Shown here: piece by piece, positions 1-5,268 of the stretch
Layout of the letters: each line of letters opens with the position of its first letter
How positions within the stretch are numbered: the first letter of the stretch is position 1
Assembly (NCBI GenBank): GCA_030620925.1
Contig: JAUXIQ010000070.1
Location: 1 to 8,327, forward strand
From: Nitrospinota bacterium
GTDB taxonomy: Bacteria; JAUXIQ01
Direction: 5' to 3'
DNA: 8,327 nt
Notes under the pieces: generated by a model
Seen by the model: the letters and a program-made list of their open reading frames with translations, nothing else
The model's database searches: none
What the model was told of the DNA's origin: nothing
Program-made: the position numbers and the translations under genes

Positions 1-81
1 GCAATGATGTATGATAACATCTGTTTCCGTTTTTATTGTTATGCCGCGGTAATGCGATCCGTACCTTACGTCATATAAAAT

Positions 82-89
82 GGGAGGGG
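82..89 (+). promoter_or_regulatory. Ribosome binding site of the amidohydrolase
   Basis: GGGAGGGG ends three bases before the ATG at 93 (five bases if GGGAGG is taken as the core). It settles the start against the in-frame ATG at 36, which has no purine-rich stretch upstream. Confidence 0.75.
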
Positions 90-92
90 ATC

Positions 93-1334
93 ATGTCTCA
101 GGTTTATGCGCTGGTCAACTGTAACTTGATAGACTGCACCGACGGTGAGCCCAGGGAGAACGCTTTCGTAGTAGTGGAGGACGACAGAATTAAAGAGGTG
201 GGGGACGGCGCTCCCGGTGAACTCCCCAAGGAGACGATTTCCCTGGACCTCAAGGGCAAAACCCTCCTTCCCGGTCTCATCGACGCCCACATCCACGCCT
301 GCCTGATAGAAGCCGATCCGCATAAGGCTTTCGCCGACCCAGGCGCCATGTTCGCCTACCGGGTGGGCCGGATACTGGAAGAGACGCTGCAGATGGGGTT
401 CACCACCGTGCGCGACGCCGGCATGGCCGACATTGGCTTCAAGATGGCCGTGGAGCAGGGCTACATAAAAGGGCCCCGCCTGCTTATATGCAACAGCATG
501 ATCTCGCAGACCGGCGGCCACGGGGATTTCCGCCGCCGCATGGACCCCCGCCCGCCTTTCTCTCCCCACGGAGTCTGCTCCATGCCCGCCATCTGCGATG
601 GAGCGGACGAGGTGCGCAGGGCGGCAAGGGAACAGCTGCGCAACGGGGCGGATCACGTTAAGGTCATGGCCGCGGGGGGCGGGATGTCGCCTACGGACCA
701 TCTGGATACCACCCAATATACGGTGGAAGAGCTGAGGGCGGCTGTGGAAGAAGCTCAGGCGGTGGGGACATACACAATGGCCCATACCTATTCCTCGGCC
801 AGCATCAAGAACTGTATGGAGGCGGGGATAAGAACGGTGGAGCACGGCAACCTCCTGGATGAAGAAGCCGCCCGGATGATAAAAGAAGCGGATGCTTACC
901 TGGTTCCCACCATGGTGACTTACGAGACGATGGTGAGTCAGGGAGCGCAATACGGCGTCCCGGAGTTCAACATCTACAAGATGAACATCGCCCGCGAGCG
1001 CAGCATAGAAGCCCTTCAGATAGCCCATGACGCGGGGGTGAAGATAGGCTCCGGCTCGGACCTGCTGGGCCCGCTTCAGAAATATAAAGCCCGTGAGCTG
1101 GTGCTTAAAACGGAGGTGATGACACCGAAAGAGAGCCTCCTTTCCGCCACCAGGGTCAACGCTGAGATACTGATGATGGAAGAAGAGATAGGCACCGTTG
1201 AGCAGGGCAAGCTGGCGGACCTCCTGGTGATCGAGGGGGACCCGCTGCAGGACATTTCCATTATCGAGAACATGGATAATATCAGGCTCATCATGAAGGG
1301 CGGCGAGCTGTATAAAAACCTTGACTGGAGCTGA
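93..1334 (+). CDS. Metal-dependent amidohydrolase, COG1228 (imidazolonepropionase / Xaa-Pro dipeptidase-like)
   Basis: A 413-residue cytoplasmic hydrolase of the amidohydrolase superfamily, full length for the family. The N-terminal beta-sandwich leads into the metal motif DAHIH (His66, His68). A conserved GGHGD follows (His143), then a lysine in HVKVMAAGGG (Lys190) that would be carboxylated to bridge two metals. His231 (MAHTYS), His251 (VEHGN) and the catalytic Asp323 (GSGSD) complete the set, so every expected metal ligand is present. The C-terminal GKLADLLVIEGDPL is the usual closing strand of the sandwich. Relatives cleave cyclic amides or dipeptides with C-terminal Pro or Arg; the substrate here cannot be read from sequence. 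No signal peptide is seen. The start at 93 is chosen because GGGAGGGG lies just upstream and family similarity begins there; an in-frame ATG at 36 has no ribosome binding site. It is followed 74 nt later by the DUF1638 gene on the same strand. The family is secure, the substrate is not. Confidence 0.93.
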   Translation: MSQVYALVNCNLIDCTDGEPRENAFVVVEDDRIKEVGDGAPGELPKETISLDLKGKTLLPGLIDAHIHACLIEADPHKAFADPGAMFAYRVGRILEETLQMGFTTVRDAGMADIGFKMAVEQGYIKGPRLLICNSMISQTGGHGDFRRRMDPRPPFSPHGVCSMPAICDGADEVRRAAREQLRNGADHVKVMAAGGGMSPTDHLDTTQYTVEELRAAVEEAQAVGTYTMAHTYSSASIKNCMEAGIRTVEHGNLLDEEAARMIKEADAYLVPTMVTYETMVSQGAQYGVPEFNIYKMNIARERSIEALQIAHDAGVKIGSGSDLLGPLQKYKARELVLKTEVMTPKESLLSATRVNAEILMMEEEIGTVEQGKLADLLVIEGDPLQDISIIENMDNIRLIMKGGELYKNLDWS

Positions 1335-1408
1335 AAACGAACTAATCTTTTAAAGTAATGCTTTCCCTGGCTATCCCGGAACTAAAAACTCAGAGAGAGA
1401 TGCGATAA

Positions 1409-2086
1409 TTGAAACTGAAAATAATCGCCTGCGAGGTTTTTAAAGACGAGCTGGATCACATATGCGACGACGGTCTGGAGTGCGTCTACCTGCCCCAGGG
1501 CTACCATCGCACCCCGGAGAAGATGCCCGCCAAGATACAGGAGGAGGTGGACAGGCTGGACGGCAGCGCGGACTACCTTGCGCTGGGTTACGGCCTGTGC
1601 AGCAACGGCGTAGTGGGCGTCAAGGCAAGAAAGACGCCCCTGGTCGTGCCCCGCACCCACGACTGTATCGCGCTCCTGCTGGGCTCCAGGGAAGCATACG
1701 ACAGGGAGTTCTCCCAGCATCCGGGCACCTACTATCTCACCCCCGGGTGGATAGAGTACGGGCAGAACCCATATTCGGAATACCTGGAGAACTGGATCGA
1801 AGAATACGGTGAAGAGACGGCCAAGTGGTTGGCGGTGGAGTTTCTGAAGAACTACACCCGCATCTCGTACATAGAAAACGGCATCACCGACCAGGAGAAA
1901 TTCCGTGACTTTGCGAAGGAGATGGCAGAGTTCTACGGCTTCAGCTATTCGGAGATCGAAGGCAATCTTGAATATTTGCTCAGGCTATTAAACGGAAGCT
2001 GGGACTCCGATTTCCTGGTCATCCAGCCCGGAGATACGATAGGGCAGGGCGAATTCCTGATAGAAAGCACCATCCCCCTGCTCTAA
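1409..2086 (+). CDS. DUF1638 domain protein, function unknown
   Basis: A 225-residue soluble protein with no signal peptide or membrane segment. I recognise DUF1638 from the N-terminal IIACEVF, the block LALGYGLCSNGVVGV (about residues 58-72), the block VVPRTHDCIALLLGS (79-93) and PGTYYLTPGWIEYG (105-118). Cys8, Cys64, His84, Asp85 and Cys86 sit in the best-kept motifs and could form a metal or cofactor site; that is inference. To my knowledge the family is found mainly in anaerobic bacteria and methanogenic archaea and has no settled function. The start is TTG at 1409, with AGAGAGAG at 1392-1399 as ribosome binding site; the alignment with the family begins there. The gene lies 74 nt after the amidohydrolase, with no clear terminator between, so co-transcription is possible. 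It ends 40 nt before the convergent MaoC gene. Confidence 0.85.
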   Translation: MKLKIIACEVFKDELDHICDDGLECVYLPQGYHRTPEKMPAKIQEEVDRLDGSADYLALGYGLCSNGVVGVKARKTPLVVPRTHDCIALLLGSREAYDREFSQHPGTYYLTPGWIEYGQNPYSEYLENWIEEYGEETAKWLAVEFLKNYTRISYIENGITDQEKFRDFAKEMAEFYGFSYSEIEGNLEYLLRLLNGSWDSDFLVIQPGDTIGQGEFLIESTIPLL

Positions 2087-2118
2087 TCCAAGGAGAGGGC
2101 CTCGCCTCAAATTTTAAT

Positions 2119-2147
2119 ATCCGCTTTCAGGCAGGCGGATTTTTTTT
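2119..2147 (+). terminator. Intrinsic terminator after the DUF1638 gene
   Basis: ATCCGC (2119-2124) pairs with GCGGAT (2135-2140) around a 10-nt loop and is followed by a run of eight T (2140-2147). It lies 32 nt after the DUF1638 stop and points along the plus strand. Most of it overlaps the last codons of the convergent MaoC gene, whose Lys-Lys-Asn codons are the complement of the T-run. On the minus strand only a weak AT-rich stretch follows the stem, so it is a poorer terminator in that direction. Confidence 0.6.
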
Positions 2148-2582
2148 GGGAACCAGCACCCGGCGTCGAAGCGTCAGCACCTGTTCGCCGTTCTGGTTAT
2201 GTGCCTTGGTCTCCACGTAGACAATTCCGCGGTCCGGCTTCGACGAGGACTCCTTCTTTTCCAGCACTTCGGTTTCGGAGTAGATGGTGTCGCCGTTGAA
2301 CACCGGCCTCACGTGATCCACGTTCTCGTACATGAGATTGGCGATGGCTTTCTGGCTCACGTCGCTCACGCTCATGCCCACGGCGATGGAGAAGACCAGT
2401 GTCCCGTTAACCACCCGCCGTCCGAACTGGGTCTTGCTGGCGTAGTCTTCGTTGAAATGCAGGGGATGGGTGTTCATGGTCATGAGGGTGAACATGGTGT
2501 TGTCCATCTCGGTTATGGTGCGCCCCGGTTCATGCTTGTACACGTCTCCCACCTGAAAATCTTCGAAGTATCGTCCGCTCAT
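2127..2582 (-). CDS. MaoC-family acyl-CoA hydratase/dehydratase (hot-dog fold)
   Basis: A 151-residue single hot-dog protein, normal size for a one-domain MaoC hydratase. It opens with YFEDFQVGDVYKHEPGRTIT, the usual MaoC N-terminus. The active-site segment is MNTHPLHFNEDYA (about residues 36-48), followed by the central helix VVNGTLVFSIAVGMS (58-72). Classical R-hydratases have D-x-N-P-L-H here; in this protein the Asp position is Asn37 and the His is His42. Expected role: reversible hydration of a 2-enoyl-CoA, directly after the acyl-CoA dehydrogenase encoded upstream. Relatives include mesaconyl-CoA hydratase-like proteins, so a branched or dicarboxylic substrate is possible. The ATG at 2582 has GGGAGG (2589-2594 on the plus strand) six bases before it. 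It is the last gene of the minus operon, 14 nt after the dehydrogenase stop. The C-terminal KKNPPA is encoded through the convergent terminator. Family call firm; activity and substrate inferred. Confidence 0.88.
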   Translation of the reverse strand: MSGRYFEDFQVGDVYKHEPGRTITEMDNTMFTLMTMNTHPLHFNEDYASKTQFGRRVVNGTLVFSIAVGMSVSDVSQKAIANLMYENVDHVRPVFNGDTIYSETEVLEKKESSSKPDRGIVYVETKAHNQNGEQVLTLRRRVLVPKKNPPA

Positions 2583-2596
2583 TTCATACCTCCCGG

Positions 2597-3754
2597 TTAT
2601 ATTTTGTATTTTTCGAGGAGCCGCCTGGCTATGACCATTTTCTGAATTTCGCTGGTCCCTTCTCCCACTGGGAAGAGACAGGCGTCCCTCAGGTAGCGCT
2701 CCACTGAGAACTCCTGCGTGTAGCCGTAGCCGCCGTGTATCTGTATACCTTCAAGGGAAGCCTTCACGCTCAGCTCTGATGTGAACAGCTTGGCCATCCC
2801 CGCTTCCAGGTCGCAGCGCTCGCCGCGGTTCTTCTTGTCGGCGGCCATCAAGGTGAGCAGACGGCCGGCCTCTATCCCGGTGGCCATTTCCGCCAGCTTG
2901 TGCTGAATGGCCTGGAACTGGCAGATGGGCTGGCCGAACTGGTGCCTCTGCTGTGCGTATTTGATGGAGTCTTCGAAGGCCGCCCTGGCCACGCCAACGG
3001 CCCTTGCGGCCACGTTGATGCGCCCCACCTCCAGTCCGTTCAAGACGTATTTGAGCCCCTGCCCCTCCTTGTCTCCGATGAGGTTGTCTTTGGGGATTCG
3101 GCAATCCTCGAAGACCAGCTCGCAGGTGCGCAGCCCCTTGTATCCCAGCTTCTCTATCTTGCGGCCGACGGTGAAGCCGGGGGTCTCCTTGTCCACTATG
3201 AAAGCGCTTATGCCCCGGTGCTGGGGTTGAATCTGGGTGTCCGTCTTGGCCAGCACGGCGAAGGTGTTGCCCCGCTCGGCGTTGGTGATGAACATTTTGT
3301 TGCCGTTTATCACGTAGTCGTCCCCGTCCCGTTTGGCGGTGCTCTTCATGCTGGCGGTGTCCGAGCCGGCTTCCGCCTCGGTGAGACCCAGTGAGCCCCT
3401 TCGCTCTCCGCTGGAAATGTCGGGGAGGTACTTCTGCTTCTGCTCTTCTGTGCCGTAGTTGGCGATCATGTAACCCACCATAAGATGTGAGTTGAGGATA
3501 CCGGCTATGCTCATCCAACCCCGTGAGATTTCCTCTATTACCAGGGCATAGCTCACGTAGTCCATCCCCATTCCCCCATACTCGGGGGGCAGGATGATTC
3601 CGAACAGGCCAAGCTCGGCCATCTTGTCCGCCACTTCAGCGGGGTATTTGTCCTCGTGGTCGAATTCGTCTGCTATGGGTATGATCTCCTTTTCGGTGAA
3701 GCGCCGGGCCATCATCTGTGCGGCTTGCTGTTCATCGGTGAAGGTAAAATCCAT
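2597..3754 (-). CDS. Acyl-CoA dehydrogenase (FAD-dependent)
   Basis: A 385-residue protein, the standard length of a bacterial short/medium-chain acyl-CoA dehydrogenase. The N-terminal helical domain (about 1-115) is followed by the FAD-binding motif LTEAEAGSD (124-132) and the beta-domain segment YVINGNKMFITNA. The C-terminal helical domain carries QQRHQFGQPICQFQ and then IQIHGGYGYTQEF (337-349). The catalytic base is expected at Glu365 in the motif GEGTSEIQ. All signature blocks are intact. The enzyme should oxidise an acyl-CoA to the 2-enoyl-CoA and pass electrons to ETF; no ETF gene is in this window. Substrate chain length or branching cannot be told. The ATG at 3754 has AGGAGG (3763-3768 on the plus strand) eight bases upstream. 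The gene is second in the minus operon, 20 nt after the CoA-transferase and 14 nt before the MaoC gene, which would hydrate its product. Confidence 0.95.
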   Translation of the reverse strand: MDFTFTDEQQAAQMMARRFTEKEIIPIADEFDHEDKYPAEVADKMAELGLFGIILPPEYGGMGMDYVSYALVIEEISRGWMSIAGILNSHLMVGYMIANYGTEEQKQKYLPDISSGERRGSLGLTEAEAGSDTASMKSTAKRDGDDYVINGNKMFITNAERGNTFAVLAKTDTQIQPQHRGISAFIVDKETPGFTVGRKIEKLGYKGLRTCELVFEDCRIPKDNLIGDKEGQGLKYVLNGLEVGRINVAARAVGVARAAFEDSIKYAQQRHQFGQPICQFQAIQHKLAEMATGIEAGRLLTLMAADKKNRGERCDLEAGMAKLFTSELSVKASLEGIQIHGGYGYTQEFSVERYLRDACLFPVGEGTSEIQKMVIARRLLEKYKI

Positions 3755-3774
3755 CTATCTTTCCTCCTGCGTTG

Positions 3775-4953
3775 TTATACGATCTTTTCGCTGCGAAGCC
3801 TTTTGATCTCGTCCGCGTCGTATCCCAGTCCGGTCAGAATTTCATCGGTATGCTCTCCCAACGCGGGCGGCGGTTCCAGCTTCGAGGGGGTTGCGGACAT
3901 TTTGATGGGGAAGTCCATCAGTTTCACTTTCCCCGCCATGCTCTCCATCTCTTTGATCAGGCCCCGATGCAGGGTCTGAGGATGTTCCAGGACTTCCTTC
4001 AGGTTGTTCACACGGCCGCAGGGTATGCCCGCCTCGCTGAACTTCTCCAGCCAGTATGCGCTTTCGTGCTCGGCGATCATCCTCCCTATCTCGTCGTGCA
4101 GTCGGTCTTTGTCCTCCAGCCGTCCGGTGTTGCTCTTATATTTCTCTTCCCGCCGCAGGTCTTCCCTGTTCAGCAGGCGGCAGAGCTTCTCCCAGGCATC
4201 GTTGGTGGCCACGGAGAGCTGGACGTAGCGGCCGTCCCCTGCTACGAAGGCCCCGTAAGGGGCCAGCAGGTGATGCTTCAGGCCCACCCGGGACGGCATC
4301 TCGCCCAGGTACCAGTGCCGGAAGGGGAAATAGCCCAGGATGGATACCATGCAGTCGAACATGGATACGTCGAGGAACTGGCCTTCCCCCGTTTCCCGCC
4401 TGAAATTGAGGGCGGCCGTGATGGAGTATGCCGAGAAGATGCCGGCCACGGTGTCGGCGATGGAGAGCCCCACCTTGGCGGGCTCTGCCTCGGAACCGGT
4501 GAGGTCTATGATGCCTGCTTCGCCCTGTATCAGGGCGTCCAGGGCGCGGGCGTCTCGATAGGGGCCGTCCTGGCCGTATCCGGAGATACTGCAATAGATG
4601 ATGTCCTCCTTCACCTGTCTGACGGCAGGATAGTCCACGCCAAGCTTTTCAACCACCCCGGGGCTGAAATTTTCTACGAACACATCGGCTCGAGCGGATA
4701 ATTTGAGGAGTATATCTCTGGCCTCCGCTTCCTTCAGGTTAAGGGTAATGCTTTTCTTATTGGGGTTGCACCACATGTGGGCGGAGCTGAAACCGTCCAC
4801 TACTTCGTCCCATCCTCTGGAGAAATCACCTCCGTCCGGCCGTTCCACCTTTATCACCTGAGCCCCCATGTCCCCCAGCAGCCGGGTACAGAGGGGTGCG
4901 CTCACCGATGAACCCAGGGAAACGACGTCGATGTTTTCCAATGCGTGCCTCAC
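3775..4953 (-). CDS. Family III CoA-transferase (CaiB/BaiF type)
   Basis: A 392-residue enzyme, within the family's usual 380-430. N-terminal VVSLGSSVSAPLCTRLLGDMGAQVIKVERP (written in part: LLGDMGAQVIKVERP, about 25-39) is the CoA-binding Rossmann start. The block NPNKKSITLNLK (63-74) and the segment SGYGQDGPYRDARALDALIQG (about 124-144) follow; Asp139 is at the position of the catalytic aspartate. PALGEHTDEIL near the C-terminus is the usual closing motif. Members move CoA between two carboxylic acids, so this protein probably activates the substrate of the operon at the cost of an acyl-CoA such as succinyl-CoA. Similar enzymes serve carnitine, oxalate, alkylsuccinates and bile acids, and I cannot choose among them. 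The GTG at 4953 is preferred because AAGGAG lies nine bases upstream and homology begins right after it; an ATG at 4995 would add 14 unconserved residues and no good ribosome binding site. First gene of the minus operon. Confidence 0.92.
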   Translation of the reverse strand: MRHALENIDVVSLGSSVSAPLCTRLLGDMGAQVIKVERPDGGDFSRGWDEVVDGFSSAHMWCNPNKKSITLNLKEAEARDILLKLSARADVFVENFSPGVVEKLGVDYPAVRQVKEDIIYCSISGYGQDGPYRDARALDALIQGEAGIIDLTGSEAEPAKVGLSIADTVAGIFSAYSITAALNFRRETGEGQFLDVSMFDCMVSILGYFPFRHWYLGEMPSRVGLKHHLLAPYGAFVAGDGRYVQLSVATNDAWEKLCRLLNREDLRREEKYKSNTGRLEDKDRLHDEIGRMIAEHESAYWLEKFSEAGIPCGRVNNLKEVLEHPQTLHRGLIKEMESMAGKVKLMDFPIKMSATPSKLEPPPALGEHTDEILTGLGYDADEIKRLRSEKIV

Positions 4954-4962
4954 TTGGTGACG

Positions 4963-4968
4963 CTCCTT
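4963..4968 (-). promoter_or_regulatory. Ribosome binding site that fixes the GTG start of the CoA-transferase
   Basis: On the minus strand AAGGAG is followed by nine bases and then GTG at 4953. The alternative in-frame ATG at 4995 lies upstream of this site, and the site would fall inside its coding sequence. Confidence 0.65.
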
Positions 4969-5021
4969 ATATATTGGTGATGAACCATTGAGCATGAGAA
5001 CGACAATTTGAACACGGTTTT

Positions 5022-5027
5022 TTTATA
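5022..5027 (-). promoter_or_regulatory. Possible -10 element for the minus operon
   Basis: TATAAA on the minus strand, five of six matches to the sigma-70 -10 consensus, inside an AT-rich stretch. It would give a leader of about 60 nt before the GTG at 4953. No good -35 box lies 16-19 bases upstream, so the promoter would need an activator or is not real. Confidence 0.2.
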
Positions 5028-5061
5028 ACACAAATATGAGTGCGAGGGTAGTTGGCATTTT

Positions 5062-5075
5062 ACGGTCCAGACCGT
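5062..5075. promoter_or_regulatory. Inverted repeat, candidate operator
   Basis: ACGGTC-CA-GACCGT is a perfect 6-bp inverted repeat around two bases, near the middle of the divergent region. The GGTC/GACC core recalls GntR-family sites such as that of E. coli FadR (GGTC-N-GACC), though the spacing is two bases instead of one. The arms with so short a spacer suit dimer binding rather than an RNA hairpin, and no T-tract follows. Confidence 0.4.
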
Positions 5076-5148
5076 TTATCTTCGAGGGGTGAAAACCTTG
5101 AAAGAAGGGGCGAATACCGATTTAACGCATTTCAGAATACTAAATCCC

Positions 5149-5177
5149 TTGTGAGCCTCAACAAAATTATGTAATAT
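5149..5177 (+). promoter_or_regulatory. Candidate sigma-70 promoter of the synthetase operon
   Basis: TTGTGA (5149-5154; four of six to TTGACA) is followed by a 17-bp spacer and TAATAT (5172-5177; four of six to TATAAT). Transcription would start near 5184 and leave a leader of about 85 nt. The -10 box lies inside the palindrome at 5171-5180, so a repressor bound there would block it. The spacing is ideal but the boxes are only moderate matches. Confidence 0.3.
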
Positions 5178-5180
5178 TAC
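5171..5180. promoter_or_regulatory. Palindrome over the candidate -10 box
   Basis: GTAATATTAC is a perfect 10-bp palindrome covering the proposed -10 element. It could be a repressor operator. AT-rich palindromes of this length also arise by chance, so confidence is low. Confidence 0.3.
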
Positions 5181-5255
5181 TGTGCGATTTACAAAAGGTG
5201 ATGATTTCTTTTCTACCATATTATGCGAGGCGAAATTTGTTAACCGCCCTAAATT

Positions 5256-5261
5256 GGAGGG
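5256..5261 (+). promoter_or_regulatory. Ribosome binding site that fixes the synthetase start
   Basis: GGAGGG stands seven bases before the ATG at 5269. The frame is open further upstream to a GTG at 5182, but that codon has no ribosome binding site and the extra 29 residues are unlike the family. Confidence 0.75.
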
Positions 5262-5268
5262 AAACGTA

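Larger units (their letters stand above)
4954..5268. promoter_or_regulatory. Divergent intergenic regulatory region
   Basis: These 315 bases separate the minus operon from the plus operon and are clearly more AT-rich than the genes. No convincing gene lies here; open frames on either strand have no ribosome binding site and no recognisable protein. The region holds a perfect inverted repeat at 5062-5075, a perfect 10-bp palindrome at 5171-5180, a candidate plus-strand promoter at 5149-5177, and on the minus strand a lone TATAAA (5022-5027 on the plus strand) without a matching -35 box, about 70 nt before the CoA-transferase start. The arrangement fits shared control of both operons by one regulator, but no regulator gene is in the window. 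Confidence 0.6.

Noticed and set aside
6-21. Dyad GATGT-N6-ACATC at the window start
   Set aside because: Only five pairs, no clean T-run, and the upstream gene is not in view, so neither terminator nor operator can be supported.
74-79. TATAAA just upstream of the amidohydrolase as a -10 box
   Set aside because: Transcription would start almost at the ribosome binding site, and there is no -35 box at a suitable distance.
66-1028. Long open frame (320 codons) on the minus strand opposite the amidohydrolase
   Set aside because: It lies opposite a complete, motif-rich gene, its translation is rich in His, Gly and Arg without any recognisable domain, and it has no ribosome binding site. It is a by-product of GC-rich third positions.
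1335-1408. Terminator or promoter between the amidohydrolase and DUF1638 genes
   Set aside because: Only a four-pair stem (AAAG/CTTT) without a T-run and no convincing promoter boxes were seen in these 74 bases.
3772-4701. Open frame of 309 codons on the plus strand opposite the CoA-transferase
   Set aside because: It is antisense to a gene with all family motifs intact, and its translation matches no family I know.
5247-5261. CCCT...AGGG pairing that could hide the synthetase ribosome binding site
   Set aside because: A four-pair stem is too weak to claim as a translational switch.
5182-5268. N-terminal extension of the synthetase from a GTG at 5182
   Set aside because: It has no ribosome binding site, lies at the proposed transcript start, and the added residues are unlike the family; the ATG at 5269 has a strong site.
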